From contig JAIXQR010000005.1 in assembly GCA_027485645.1 (NCBI GenBank), positions 40,849-104,848 on the forward strand: a stretch of 64,000 bases of DNA, read 5' to 3'. This stretch comes from a bacterium (GTDB taxonomy: Bacteria > Armatimonadota > Fimbriimonadia > Fimbriimonadales > Fimbriimonadaceae). The translations under genes were made by a program, and so were the position numbers. The notes under the pieces were generated by a model. It did not search any database, was not told the DNA's origin, and saw nothing but the letters and a program-made list of their open reading frames with translations. This document shows, piece by piece, positions 16,818 through 26,730 of this stretch. The first letter of the stretch is position 1, and every line of letters starts with the position of its first letter.

Positions 16818-18395
16818 ATGTTGCTCACCCTCTGCATCTGCGGCGCGGCGGCGCTGGCGTTTTCGACCACGGAGCTGAATATGGAAACCGCAAAACCTAC
16901 AAATCCGATTCTTTGGGCTGATGTGCCAGATGTCTCGATTGTCCGGGTGGGCAAGGCTTATTACATGGCCAGCACCACCATGCACATGAGTCCGGGGTTG
17001 CCGATTATGAAGTCGACCGACCTTGTGAACTGGAAGCTGGTGAGCTATGCCTACGAGACGCTTGGAGAGAACGAGGCGCTAACATTGCAGAACGGCAAGA
17101 GCGCCTACGGTAAGGGCTCTTGGGCACCGAGTTTGCGCTATCACAAGGGGACTTTTTACGCCTCGACGTTCTCTTCCACCACCGGAAAGACCTACATCTT
17201 CAGCACGAAAAATCCGGAGAAGGAGGCGTGGAAAGAGATTTCGTTTTCACCTTCGTTCCATGACAGTTCCCTGTTCTTTGACGATGATGGGCGGGTGTAT
17301 TTGGTCTACGGGGCCGGGGACATTCGACTGGTGGAGCTGAACGCGGATCTCTCGGGAGTGAAGCCAGGCGGAACCAACAAGGTCATTATCCGGAACGCCA
17401 CGGCGGTTGCCGGTGGGCAGCCGGGGTTGCCTGCAGAAGGATCGCAGGTGTTCAAAGTGAACGGCAAGTACTACATTTGCCACATCACCTGGCCGCGGGG
17501 CGGGATGCGGATGGAGCTTGTACACCGGGCGGATCGCATTGATGGCGAATACGAAGGTCGCGTGATGTTCCAAGATCGCGGCATCGCGCAGGGCGGGATG
17601 GTGGACACGCCAGACGGACGGTGGTTCAGCTATCTCTTCCGCGACACGGGGGCGGTGGGGCGAATTCCTTGGCTGGTGCCGATGACATGGGTCGATGGCT
17701 GGCCGGTGGTCGGAGTTGACGGCAAAGCTCCGGATGTCCTCGATCTGCCAGATGCGAAGCTTGGGGTGAGCGGCATTGTCGCTTCGGATGAGTTTTCGCG
17801 GCGGCGCGGGCAGCGTGCCTTGCCCTTGGCTTGGCAGTGGAACCACAACCCGGACGATGCGAATTGGTCGGTCACCGCTCGACCGGGCTTCTTGCGATTG
17901 ACGACGGGGCGAGTGGATTCCTCGGTCGTGCAAGCGCGCAACACGTTGACCCAGCGGACCTTTGGGCCGACAAGTTCGGCAACGACCTCCGTAGACGTCC
18001 TGGGCATGCGCGATGGCGACGTTGCCGGCATGGTTGCGCTGATGGGCCGATACGGGTACGTCGGCGTGAAGCGGACGGGAGATGAGTTTTTTGTTTCGAT
18101 GGTGAGCGCGGAAACTGGCGCGTCGGTTGAGGCGGAAAGCGTTCCGCTGAAAGGCAAGCGGGTGTATCTCAAAGTCGAATGCGACTTTCGAGACGTGCGG
18201 GACGAGGCCGCTTTCTTCTATAGCCTTGATGGCAAAAACTGGAACCGGATTGGCAAAACGGTGAAGCTTCGCTACGATCTCGCCCACTTTATGGGCTGTC
18301 GGTTTGGGTTGTTTAACTTCTCGACCAAGTCGGCGGGCGGCTACGCCGACTTCGATTTCTATCGACTCGGGAACGAGATAACGCCCAAGTCATAG
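16818..18395 (+). CDS. Secreted glycoside hydrolase family 43 (beta-xylosidase/arabinofuranosidase-like)
   Basis: 525 residues with a short signal peptide (MLLTLCICGAAALAFS). The five-bladed propeller signatures are visible: NPILWADVPDVSIVRVG (catalytic base Asp), HDSSLFFDDDGRVYLVYG (pKa-modulating Asp), and LPAEGSQVFKVNGKYY (general acid Glu). After about residue 320 comes a beta-sandwich resembling the C-terminal domain of family 43 xylosidases, with QRTFGPTSSATTSVDV and FFYSLDGKNWNRIG. It would remove xylose or arabinose side groups or ends from xylan fragments outside the cell. Starts are from ATG at 16818; no strong ribosome site is visible. Confidence 0.9.
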   Translation: MLLTLCICGAAALAFSTTELNMETAKPTNPILWADVPDVSIVRVGKAYYMASTTMHMSPGLPIMKSTDLVNWKLVSYAYETLGENEALTLQNGKSAYGKGSWAPSLRYHKGTFYASTFSSTTGKTYIFSTKNPEKEAWKEISFSPSFHDSSLFFDDDGRVYLVYGAGDIRLVELNADLSGVKPGGTNKVIIRNATAVAGGQPGLPAEGSQVFKVNGKYYICHITWPRGGMRMELVHRADRIDGEYEGRVMFQDRGIAQGGMVDTPDGRWFSYLFRDTGAVGRIPWLVPMTWVDGWPVVGVDGKAPDVLDLPDAKLGVSGIVASDEFSRRRGQRALPLAWQWNHNPDDANWSVTARPGFLRLTTGRVDSSVVQARNTLTQRTFGPTSSATTSVDVLGMRDGDVAGMVALMGRYGYVGVKRTGDEFFVSMVSAETGASVEAESVPLKGKRVYLKVECDFRDVRDEAAFFYSLDGKNWNRIGKTVKLRYDLAHFMGCRFGLFNFSTKSAGGYADFDFYRLGNEITPKS

Positions 18396-18424
18396 TGATG
18401 CCTAGGATGTGCAAGACTTTTTAG

Positions 18425-20026
18425 ATGTTCGTTGCCGCTGCGCTTCTCTTTGCGACTCCCGCCGATCTACTCGTGATCAACGCGAAGATTTGGACCGATG
18501 GGGCGCTGAGTCAGAACACGGTTCTCGCTGTACGGAACGAGAAAGTCACTTATGTGGGCAAAAGCTCGAAGGGCTTGCGCGGTCCGAAAACGCGCGTGGT
18601 GGATGCGAAAGGCCGAATCGTGACGCCCGGCATTATTGATGCGCACACTCACCTGGCTCGGGCTGGGGTTGGGTTCAAATACGGTTTGGATCTGCGGGTA
18701 GCGAACTCGAAAGAGCAGTTCATCGAGCTTGTTCGCAAAAAGGTCGCGACCTTGCCTGCAGGGGCTTGGCTTAGCGGGAGAGGATGGTCCACCGAAAGTT
18801 ATAAGGTCAAGGAAACGCCTCATCGCGATTGGATCGATTCGGTGACCGGCGATCGTCCGGCGGTGCTCACCCGAATGGACGGGCATAGCCTGCTGGCGAA
18901 CTCCGCCGCGCTGAAGCTTGCCGGAATCACCAAAGATGGCCCGGCCGATCCGCCAGGAGGAAGCATTGAGCGGGACCCCAAGACGGGAGAACCGACCGGC
19001 ATTTTGGTTGACGCGGCGATGCCGCTGATTCAGACCCCGCCACCTTCGCGACTTCAGCTACGGGAAGGGCTAAAAGCGGTGGTGGCGGAGGCGAACCGGT
19101 TTGGGGTCACGGCGGTCGGGGACATCATGGACCCGCTGGCGCTATCGACGGTTCGCGAGTATGCCGCGAACCCGGCTCGGTCGATCCGTTTTGGGGTTTA
19201 TCTTCAGTTTGAGTCACCGATGGTTGTGGGTATGGCGACGGAGGCCAAGCCTATTCCAGGCTGGTTCGAGCCTCGCGGCATCAAGCTGTACATGGACGGT
19301 TCTCTCGGTTCGCGCAGCGCCTATATGGCGGCTCCGTTCAGCAAGCCGCTCCCGACCCAGCCGGCCGACTGGCGTGGACTACCGCGGATTGGAGCGACGA
19401 ACGGACTTTACGCGCAGTTAATCAAGAGCGCCGCAGACGCGAACATTCAGGTCATTACCCACGCAATTGGTGACCAAGCGAACAAGGACGCGCTCGACCT
19501 CTACGCGAAGGTGCCAGGACTTGCTCGCCGACGCTTCCGGATTGAGCATGCCCAGCATTTGCTGCCGTCAGAAATCGGGCGTTTTGCAAAGCTGGGAGTT
19601 TTGCCATCGATGCAACCTTTCCATAAGGCAGACGATGGTCGGTACTGCGATGACGTGATCGGCAAGGATCGGAGTCGAAGCAGCTACACCTTCAGGACGT
19701 TCCTCAAATCGGGAGCAAAGCTCACCTTCGGTAGCGACTTTCCGGTGGTGACGATTGATCCTTGGATCGGGATTCACACGGCGGTGACCGGTGAGATTCT
19801 CGGGGGCTCGATTTGGATGCCCGAGCAGAACATAAGCTTCGACCAAGCGCTCGATGCTTACACCCGAACGAGTGCGTACGCGATCTTTCGGGAGAAGGAC
19901 CTCGGGCGGTTGGTGCCGGGGTACCAGGCGGACTTTGTGATTCTAGAAGGATCGCCGTACCAAAAGAACGGCACGAATAACCTTCGCCCCGCCGCAACTT
20001 ACGTCGCCGGTCGAAAGGTTTTCTAG
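18425..20026 (+). CDS. Amidohydrolase family 3 protein (YtcJ-like), exported or membrane-attached
   Basis: 533 residues. The open frame begins with a hydrophobic stretch (MFVAAALLFATPADLLVINAK), which may be a signal peptide. The family core is clear: TPGIIDAHTHLARAG with the metal-binding HxH, GVTAVGDIMDP, KLYMDGSLGSRSAYM, ITHAIGDQANKDALD, FRIEHAQHL, and LTFGSDFPV with the late catalytic Asp. These mark a YtcJ-type metal-dependent hydrolase. The substrate cannot be deduced. It starts 29 bases after the GH43 stop and probably shares its transcript. Confidence 0.9.
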   Translation: MFVAAALLFATPADLLVINAKIWTDGALSQNTVLAVRNEKVTYVGKSSKGLRGPKTRVVDAKGRIVTPGIIDAHTHLARAGVGFKYGLDLRVANSKEQFIELVRKKVATLPAGAWLSGRGWSTESYKVKETPHRDWIDSVTGDRPAVLTRMDGHSLLANSAALKLAGITKDGPADPPGGSIERDPKTGEPTGILVDAAMPLIQTPPPSRLQLREGLKAVVAEANRFGVTAVGDIMDPLALSTVREYAANPARSIRFGVYLQFESPMVVGMATEAKPIPGWFEPRGIKLYMDGSLGSRSAYMAAPFSKPLPTQPADWRGLPRIGATNGLYAQLIKSAADANIQVITHAIGDQANKDALDLYAKVPGLARRRFRIEHAQHLLPSEIGRFAKLGVLPSMQPFHKADDGRYCDDVIGKDRSRSSYTFRTFLKSGAKLTFGSDFPVVTIDPWIGIHTAVTGEILGGSIWMPEQNISFDQALDAYTRTSAYAIFREKDLGRLVPGYQADFVILEGSPYQKNGTNNLRPAATYVAGRKVF

Positions 20027-20028
20027 GG

Positions 20029-20292
20029 CTAGCGCATTTGACTGATGAGGGCCACGTAGCCCAGAACGCTCACGGACGCGGCGATCCAGAAGGCAACTTT
20101 GAAGGAGCCCTTTTTCGTCTTGTGCCGGAACAGCTGCTGCGCCAGGAACGATCCTGGCCATCCGCCGAGAGCGGCGACTAAGAAAATGTCCCGCTCCGGG
20201 ATGCGTCGCTTTCCCTCCTCCGCCTTGCGCTTGTCAACGTAAATTTGCATGAACGCAAATGTATTGAAGAGCAAAAGTAGAATCGCGACCAT
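20029..20292 (-). CDS. DUF1294 small membrane protein
   Basis: 87 residues from ATG at 20292; a GTG four codons upstream is possible. Two or three membrane segments are visible: MVAILLLLFNTFAFMQIYVD at the start and FKVAFWIAASVSVLGYVALI at the end. Between them is KRRIPERDIFLVAALGGWPG followed by SFLAQQLFRHKTKK, the DUF1294 signature. The inner-membrane function is unknown. The gene is convergent with the amidohydrolase, with two bases between stops. Confidence 0.88.
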   Translation of the reverse strand: MVAILLLLFNTFAFMQIYVDKRKAEEGKRRIPERDIFLVAALGGWPGSFLAQQLFRHKTKKGSFKVAFWIAASVSVLGYVALISQMR

Positions 20293-20381
20293 CGACGGTG
20301 ACACCTTACCAGTAGGTAAACGATCGCCTCGGCTATCTTCGGGTTAGACGGATTTGCGTTTCACCTAAAGAAAATCGCAAG

Positions 20382-23333
20382 GTGTCTTGGCAATTACTCA
20401 TCCGGTGCCGACCATATAGCGTGAGCCTGATCGTAGCTTTATCGTGTCTGACCGTCTTTACACCACAATCCTCGACGGGCTTTGGTGAAGCTCCCGGCCT
20501 TCTGCAGCAAGTTGAGCGTGCAGAAAGAGTCTTCGAACGATCGGGCAACAACTTCCTCGCACAGGCTCCGAGACAACGGTATTCGGCCTCTTTCGCGGCT
20601 AGCGGCCAGGTGACGATCCAGGCGGATACAGCCAAGGTGAATCTGAAACTGACCTCCTTCGGATTTGGCGCAGACTCGAACCGGACAGGGGTGCCCTCGC
20701 GCGCGATTGGTAAAGACGCCGAGGGATGGCCGAAATTGACTTACTCCCGCCCTGGCATTTCTGAGTGGTACGTCAATGAAAAGAACGCCATCCACCACTG
20801 GATGCAGATTGCCCACCGACCCAAAACCGCAAACGGAAATCTTTGGGTTAAGTTGAGCGTCTCCGGTGCGGACGCGATTCGCTCGCTGTCGGACGAGGCC
20901 GTGGAAGTTAGCGCAGACGGCACAAAACTCACCTACCGAGACCTTAAGGTTTGGGACGCAAGTGACCGTTTGGTGCCGGCGCGACTTGAAGTTTCGGGAC
21001 AGTCCGTTTACTTCAACATCGAAGATTCGCAGGCGCACTATCCGATCACGATTGATCCGATTTGGACCCAAGAAGGCAAACTGACGGCCAGCGATCCGGT
21101 GGCGAGCGACAATGCTGGGCACGCTGTTGCCCTTGATGGCGACACCGCCGTCGTGGGGTCGTACAACGCTGACCTTGGCGTGAACCTCGGCAACGCAGGT
21201 GCGGTTTACGTATTCAAGCGCAAGGGCACGAGCTGGGCACAAGAAGCCAAACTCTCGGCGCTAAGCCCAGGACGGAACGGCCGATTTGGCACTTCGGTCG
21301 ATATCGAAGGTGATCAGGTCATCATCGGCGCATCGACGGCCCAAGTGGGAATTGCTAGAGACGCGGGCCTCGCGTACATTTTCACGCGGAAAGATGGCAC
21401 GTGGACGCAAAAGGCGATCCTTTCTGCACCGGACATCGCGCAATCGGACCAATTTGGCTCATCGGTCGCGATCAACGGAACGACCGCCGTTGTCGGTTCG
21501 CCGCTGGAAGATCCTGGCAACATCTCGAATGCCGGTTCCGCGTATGTCTTCAGATTGAGCAAGGACGCGTGGGCTTACGAAGCCAAACTAGGAGCGAGCG
21601 ACCCTGCATCGTCCGATAACTTTGGCGTTTCGGTCGACGTCCTTGACACCCGGATTGTCGTTGGCGCAAGCGGGGCGAGCGCGGCTTACACCTTCAATTT
21701 TCGAGATCCGAATTGGGAGCAAGAAGCGATTCTTACGGCAAAAGATACGTTGTCGGATGATGCGTTCGGACGCTCGGTCGCGCTTGACGGAAGCCGATGC
21801 GTGATCGGTGCGAACAACGCAGATGTCGATGGCGCAGCGAACGCTGGTGCGGCTTACGTTTTCTCCTACTCGAGTCCAGACTGGTCACAGGAAGAAAAGC
21901 TGACCGCTTCAGATGCATCCGACGGAGCGCTTTTTGGCTGGGATGTCGCTATTTCTGGCTCGACCATCGCCGTGGGAGCCTACTTAGCCGATCCGGAAAA
22001 AGTAACCGATGCCGGCTCGGCCTATGTCTTTACAGATGAGAGCGGTTCTTGGATAGAGGATGCCGTCATATTCTCATCTGACAAGGCTAGTAGCGACCGT
22101 TTCGGCCATTCGGTTGCCATCGACGGCACAACCCTTTTGGTGGGTGCGCCGTTCGCGAACATCGGAGCCACATCCGATGCGGGTGCCGCTTATGCCTTCT
22201 TGGCAGCGACGTCGATATCCACGACCGTTACATTCCCTACTGCCGGAGTTACCGGAACGAAAGGCACGACGGGAACCGTTACGTTGGCGAGCCCGGCCAT
22301 TAGCGACACGGAAGTAAGCCTCGCCAGCAACGTTCCGTCGCTGATTGTGCCCGCCAGTGCGACGGTCTCAGCGGGTAAGTCCACGGCGACTTTTGCCGTC
22401 CGATCTACTGCCGTTACGAGCGATACCACGGCGACAGTGACGGCTTCGGGGACGGGGATCACCAGCAGTCAAGGTTCATTGATCGTACGAACACCGAGAG
22501 TTGGCAAAGTTGCTTACGACAAGAGCTCCCTCAGCATGGGTCAAACGGCGATCGGAACCGTCACGCTGCAAGCCGTTGCGCCAGCTGGTGGAACCGCAGT
22601 AGCGCTGACTTACAGCGGATCTGGCATCACCGGACCATCCAGCATTACGATCCCCGCTGGTGCATCTAGCGGAACGTTTAGCGTGTTGGCCGGAAGCGTT
22701 GCGAGCGAAAGCATCGTAAAGACGGAAGCGTTCCCGAGCTTCAGCGAGAAGTCCACAACCATTACGGTTAGCCCGCTGGCGTTCGGAATCAGTAGCGCAG
22801 ATAGCGTCTTGCTTCAGAGTCAAGAAACTACGGGCACCCTGACTCTGGCAACTCCGGCGCCAGTCGGCGGGCTGACATTCAGCTTGAGCTCTACTCAGAA
22901 TCGCTTCATCTTGCCCGCATCGGTGACGGTGCCCGAGGGTGAGTCCACAGTTACCTTCCCAGTGCGAGCGGGCTCGCTACCAATCGCCTCGGGAACCATT
23001 ACGGCAACCATGGCTGGGCTATCGCAATCGATGACCATCTCGATTATCGAGTTGGATGTTCAATCGGTTTCTTTAAGTCCAAGCACAGTCTCCGCTGGTT
23101 CGTCCACAACCGGAACCATCACCCTTACCGCAGCTTCTCCGACCGATACGGTTGTGATGCTGAGCCTACAGAAGCCGACGCTAGCGAGCGTGCCCGCGTC
23201 GATTCTGATTCCAGCCGGAATGTTGACCGGAACGTTCACGGTGAACACGTTCCCCGGCAAGACCGGAGTCTTCTCCGTCTATGGCCGCATTGGAACGAAG
23301 GGTACGAAAGGCACGAAGATCACGATCAACTGA
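20382..23333 (+). CDS. Large secreted FG-GAP/beta-propeller protein with Ig-like C-terminal repeats
   Basis: 983 residues from GTG at 20382, with a signal peptide (PYSVSLIVALSCLTVFTPQS). Residues of roughly 225-600 hold seven FG-GAP repeats, each near 55 residues with a core such as SDNFGVSVDVLD, DQFGSSVAINGTTAVVGSP or DRFGHSVAIDGTTLLVGAP. These form an integrin-alpha-like propeller. The last ~380 residues are four beta-rich repeats of about 85 residues (VTLASPAISDTEVSLASNVP; VTLQAVAPAGGTAVALTYSG; LTLATPAPVGGLTFSLSSTQ; ITLTAASPTDTVVMLSLQKP). The protein ends RIGTKGTKGTKITIN, a Gly-Thr-Lys triplet run. It is probably a surface adhesin or carbohydrate-contact protein; no catalytic motif is seen. 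Confidence 0.85.
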   Translation: MSWQLLIRCRPYSVSLIVALSCLTVFTPQSSTGFGEAPGLLQQVERAERVFERSGNNFLAQAPRQRYSASFAASGQVTIQADTAKVNLKLTSFGFGADSNRTGVPSRAIGKDAEGWPKLTYSRPGISEWYVNEKNAIHHWMQIAHRPKTANGNLWVKLSVSGADAIRSLSDEAVEVSADGTKLTYRDLKVWDASDRLVPARLEVSGQSVYFNIEDSQAHYPITIDPIWTQEGKLTASDPVASDNAGHAVALDGDTAVVGSYNADLGVNLGNAGAVYVFKRKGTSWAQEAKLSALSPGRNGRFGTSVDIEGDQVIIGASTAQVGIARDAGLAYIFTRKDGTWTQKAILSAPDIAQSDQFGSSVAINGTTAVVGSPLEDPGNISNAGSAYVFRLSKDAWAYEAKLGASDPASSDNFGVSVDVLDTRIVVGASGASAAYTFNFRDPNWEQEAILTAKDTLSDDAFGRSVALDGSRCVIGANNADVDGAANAGAAYVFSYSSPDWSQEEKLTASDASDGALFGWDVAISGSTIAVGAYLADPEKVTDAGSAYVFTDESGSWIEDAVIFSSDKASSDRFGHSVAIDGTTLLVGAPFANIGATSDAGAAYAFLAATSISTTVTFPTAGVTGTKGTTGTVTLASPAISDTEVSLASNVPSLIVPASATVSAGKSTATFAVRSTAVTSDTTATVTASGTGITSSQGSLIVRTPRVGKVAYDKSSLSMGQTAIGTVTLQAVAPAGGTAVALTYSGSGITGPSSITIPAGASSGTFSVLAGSVASESIVKTEAFPSFSEKSTTITVSPLAFGISSADSVLLQSQETTGTLTLATPAPVGGLTFSLSSTQNRFILPASVTVPEGESTVTFPVRAGSLPIASGTITATMAGLSQSMTISIIELDVQSVSLSPSTVSAGSSTTGTITLTAASPTDTVVMLSLQKPTLASVPASILIPAGMLTGTFTVNTFPGKTGVFSVYGRIGTKGTKGTKITIN

Positions 23334-23339
23334 GCCTTT

Positions 23340-24455
23340 CTAGTCTTCGTTTAAGACGTACTTCCCTCGTCGGCTTCCACCGACGAGGACGGTCTCGCCG
23401 TCGTTCTTTTCTAGGGGCAGGAACTTCACTTCGGGCATGCGCTGAAGGTGTCGGGCAAGCTCCGATGAGTGGGTGGTGACCCAGATTTGGCTGGACATGG
23501 TGGCGTATTCGAGCATCCGGGCGAGCGGCGCGATGGCGGCGGAGTTGAGGCTCGCTTCGGGCTCGTTGAAGAACATGAGCTGCGGCGGATGCGGGTGGTA
23601 ACAGGCGGCGGCGAGGCAGAGGAACTTCAGGGTGCCGTCGGAGAGTTCATGCGGTTCGGTTGGGCGCATGAGGCCTTGGTGCAGCAACTTAAAATGGATC
23701 CGGTCGATGCTCAGGTCGGACTCTGGCAAGGCTTCCTTGACGCAGTCGACGAGTGCATCGTAATTACCAATTTCATTGATTAGATATAGCGAGGCTCCGA
23801 GATTGCTCCCATCGGAGGCAAATCGACGCGGGTAAGTGTCCGCGCTAAGAGCCCGAGCCGGAGAGCTTTCGTCAGTTCGAAACTCGTGATAAAGAACCCA
23901 CCGTTCCGCGGCTTGCCGAATGGCTTGCAGGTACGGGTAGTCCTCGGCGTTTTCGATCTGGGCAAAGATCGAGAGGGTTTCGATGATTTCTGGATGCTTG
24001 ACCTGCTCGCCGGTCAATTTTCGGAGCATGGCGGACCGGCTGCCGCGGTCCACCATCACACGGCCGCCGAGCTTAATCACTTCCTTTTTGACCATCGGGT
24101 CCATCGGAAACATTGGCGGCACCATTCCCCACGGTGGCTTGTTTGCGGCGGTGGATTGGGTCTGAAACCCAAACTCGACTTCGTACTCAAAATCATCGCT
24201 CACCACGTGTAAGCCAATCCGCTGGTTTGGCGCAACCTTCCGCGGCCCGGCCCAGAAGACGGACCCAAGGCCGCCCTCGGCGACCAGCCGCTCGTTCAGC
24301 CGACCCAGAATCGTCTCCTTCACCAGCCGAAAGGCGTTGAACAGGTTGCTCTTTCCGCATCCGTTTGCTCCGGTGACGACGTTAATGTGTTTCAGCCGGA
24401 CTTCGAGATCGTAGATCGACCGGTACTTCGAAACGCTGAATGACTTGATCTGCAA
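23340..24455 (-). CDS. AAA family ATPase (AAA_21/RecF-like, COG4637 type)
   Basis: 371 residues from TTG at 24455, chosen because GGGAG lies six bases upstream and the protein then begins LQIKSFSVSKYRSI. A longer TTG form from 24488 would overlap RecQ. Walker A is VVTGANGCGKSNLF, the ABC-like signature is ELSDGTLKFLCLAAA, Walker B is LMFFNEPEASLNS with Asn-Glu as usual in this family, and the switch His is in WVTTHSSELA. This is the head-domain-only ATPase class related to RecF and OLD-type proteins. It starts one base after the recQ stop and likely acts in DNA repair or a related process with RecQ. Confidence 0.88.
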   Translation of the reverse strand: MQIKSFSVSKYRSIYDLEVRLKHINVVTGANGCGKSNLFNAFRLVKETILGRLNERLVAEGGLGSVFWAGPRKVAPNQRIGLHVVSDDFEYEVEFGFQTQSTAANKPPWGMVPPMFPMDPMVKKEVIKLGGRVMVDRGSRSAMLRKLTGEQVKHPEIIETLSIFAQIENAEDYPYLQAIRQAAERWVLYHEFRTDESSPARALSADTYPRRFASDGSNLGASLYLINEIGNYDALVDCVKEALPESDLSIDRIHFKLLHQGLMRPTEPHELSDGTLKFLCLAAACYHPHPPQLMFFNEPEASLNSAAIAPLARMLEYATMSSQIWVTTHSSELARHLQRMPEVKFLPLEKNDGETVLVGGSRRGKYVLNED

Positions 24456-24456
24456 G

Positions 24457-26622
24457 CTAGCTCCCAGAGTCCAAAAACGCCCGGACAACGCGGATTCTAT
24501 CGTAAGGAACCGATTCGCCGAGGTGTTCGAAGACGGGCTTTAACTGAGCGCCGCCGACCTCTTCCAACGCCACTTTTACGCGCGACAAAGTTTCGAGGTC
24601 GATCCAGGGCTCAATCGACTTCGGCTTGGTCGTCGCAACCCAGGTTGCGAGATGTCCCCAAACCGTAGTGGGTTTTACACCCGCAATTCGGCAAATGTCT
24701 TCGATGCTGGCATGGGCTTCGAAGTGGTCGGCATAGCTGCCGTTCTTTGGCAACGTCTTCGTGCTCTGGATAACGGGCACGGAGCCGGTGTCGAGCGCCG
24801 CGCCGGTTTCGTCGGCAAACTCTCGAATGAGGCGCAGTAACGTCGATCCGTATTCCGCCGCTTGGCGGTCGCCGACGCCCGCGATGGCGCGGAGGTTCTC
24901 GGCCGTTGAGGGTCGAATGCTCGCGATCCGCATGAGGGTGGCATCGTGGAAGATGACGTACGCGGGAACTCCTTTCTCCGTCGATGTTGCGCGGCGCCAG
25001 GTGCGGAACCTGACGTACAGGGCCTCGGACTCTGGATCAAGGTCAGTGGCAGTTGGCTTGGCCGTGCGCACGAGGGCAACATTCTCAACCAGGCTCACCT
25101 CTGCCCCGCCGGTCACAACCTCTTGACCAGCTTCCGACACGGACAGCACCGGATAGTCGCCAGCAGATACTTGCAGCAATCCCAAGTCCACGAGTTGGTG
25201 AATCCAAGAAGTGACCCGCTCTTTTTCTTCCGAGGCGAAGGCACCAAATCCCGCAATTCGATCCGCTCCTCGTTCAAGAATCATTTTCACGCGGGATCCC
25301 AGCAAAACCCCGGCAAGGAATCCGACGCCGAAGCTCTTTTCGCCTTGCGCCAGCGCCATCGCGGTCTCGATGATGCGGGTTGCCACGACTTGCGAATTCC
25401 CGAGGCGCTTCATGCCGCCGGTGCACACGTCGCAGGCACCGCAGCCGCCCTCTGGAATCTCGTACGGCTGGCCGAAGTGTTCGCTCAGGGCTTTGTGCCG
25501 ACACTCATGCGAGGTCGCAAAGCGGCGAACTTCTTCGAGCAGGGTCAGGTGGTGCGGGTCTCCCCCGGCGAGGAGGCGCTTGAGCCGGAGTACATCGCCA
25601 TGGCTATAGAGCAGCACACATTCGCTTGGAAGACCATCTCGGCCAGCGCGGCCAGTCTCTTGCTGGTAGCCCTCCATGCTCTTTGGAATGCACTCGTGGA
25701 TGACGCAGCGCACGTTGGCGCGGTCGATTCCCATTCCGAAAGCCACCGTGGCCGCAATGACGTTGACGTTTTCCCGGGCGAAGTCTTCGCTCACTTTTCG
25801 CCGGACGTCGTTTGGCAATCCGGCGTGGTAGGCGACGGCGCTGATGCCGCGTGCAACGAGGGCGTTCGCGATGGTTTCGGTGTCCTTCCGGGCCAGGCAG
25901 TACACGATCACCCCTTCGTCGGGATACCGCGCCACCGCCTCCGCGATGCGACCGACGGTGTCGTCTTTCGAAACAATGCGGTAGGTCAAGTTGGGGCGAT
26001 CGAAGACGCCGACGAACTTGAGCGGACGCTCGAGCCCAAGTTGAATCGCGATATCGCGCTGTACTTTGGGCGTTGCGGTGGCAGTGAATGCCTGCACCGG
26101 CACCCCAGGAAACTCCTCTTTGATGCGATGAAGCAAGCGGAATTCAGGTCGGAAATCGTGGCCCCAGGCGCTGATGCAGTGGGCTTCGTCAATGGCAAAT
26201 CGGGCGACACCTTTGCTCCGTTTGAGCAAGGCTAACGTTGCGGGCAGAAGCAATCGTTCTGGGCTGACGTAAAGCAGGCGCAAATCACCAGAGCGAAGTT
26301 TCGAAACGATCTCGGCTTCTTCTTCTGGGCTCAGTGAGGAGTTTAGGGCCGCTGCAGGCACGCCGACCACGGAGAGCGCATCCACCTGATCCTTCATCAG
26401 GGCAATGAGCGGCGAAATGACGACGGTTAGGGAGTTGGTGACGATGGCCGGGAGTTGGAAACAGAGGCTTTTTCCGCCGCCGGTCGGCATGACCACCACG
26501 GCATCGCGATTCTTAAGGGAGGCGTTGACGACTTCACTTTGTAACGGACGCAGCTCCTTAAATCCCCAAACGCGGTTTAATGCTTCCGAAACGCCTTCTT
26601 GCTCCAACACCGGTGCTGCCAT
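24457..26622 (-). CDS. recQ: ATP-dependent DNA helicase RecQ
   Basis: 721 residues from ATG at 26622, which has GGGAG eight bases upstream; a GTG three codons earlier is less likely. Helicase motifs are plain: [18 protein letters not shown] (motif I), [20 protein letters not shown] (motif II plus the aromatic-rich loop), TATATP, and the C-terminal lobe [20 protein letters not shown] followed by GRDGLPS. A zinc site follows ([17 protein letters not shown]). Then comes a winged-helix RQC region, and an HRDC domain in [20 protein letters not shown] through [16 protein letters not shown]. It unwinds recombination and replication intermediates. The gene is followed at once by the AAA ATPase gene and is divergent from GH8. 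Confidence 0.95.
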   Translation of the reverse strand: MAAPVLEQEGVSEALNRVWGFKELRPLQSEVVNASLKNRDAVVVMPTGGGKSLCFQLPAIVTNSLTVVISPLIALMKDQVDALSVVGVPAAALNSSLSPEEEAEIVSKLRSGDLRLLYVSPERLLLPATLALLKRSKGVARFAIDEAHCISAWGHDFRPEFRLLHRIKEEFPGVPVQAFTATATPKVQRDIAIQLGLERPLKFVGVFDRPNLTYRIVSKDDTVGRIAEAVARYPDEGVIVYCLARKDTETIANALVARGISAVAYHAGLPNDVRRKVSEDFARENVNVIAATVAFGMGIDRANVRCVIHECIPKSMEGYQQETGRAGRDGLPSECVLLYSHGDVLRLKRLLAGGDPHHLTLLEEVRRFATSHECRHKALSEHFGQPYEIPEGGCGACDVCTGGMKRLGNSQVVATRIIETAMALAQGEKSFGVGFLAGVLLGSRVKMILERGADRIAGFGAFASEEKERVTSWIHQLVDLGLLQVSAGDYPVLSVSEAGQEVVTGGAEVSLVENVALVRTAKPTATDLDPESEALYVRFRTWRRATSTEKGVPAYVIFHDATLMRIASIRPSTAENLRAIAGVGDRQAAEYGSTLLRLIREFADETGAALDTGSVPVIQSTKTLPKNGSYADHFEAHASIEDICRIAGVKPTTVWGHLATWVATTKPKSIEPWIDLETLSRVKVALEEVGGAQLKPVFEHLGESVPYDRIRVVRAFLDSGS

Positions 26623-26730
26623 GTCTATCACTCCCGAGAAAATAGTATAGACAAGCGACTACCTTTTTGCCAAGTTGCTTGCGATGTTTTCAGCCAACGC
26701 CGTCGCGGCTTGGATACGTCGGAAAGGAAT

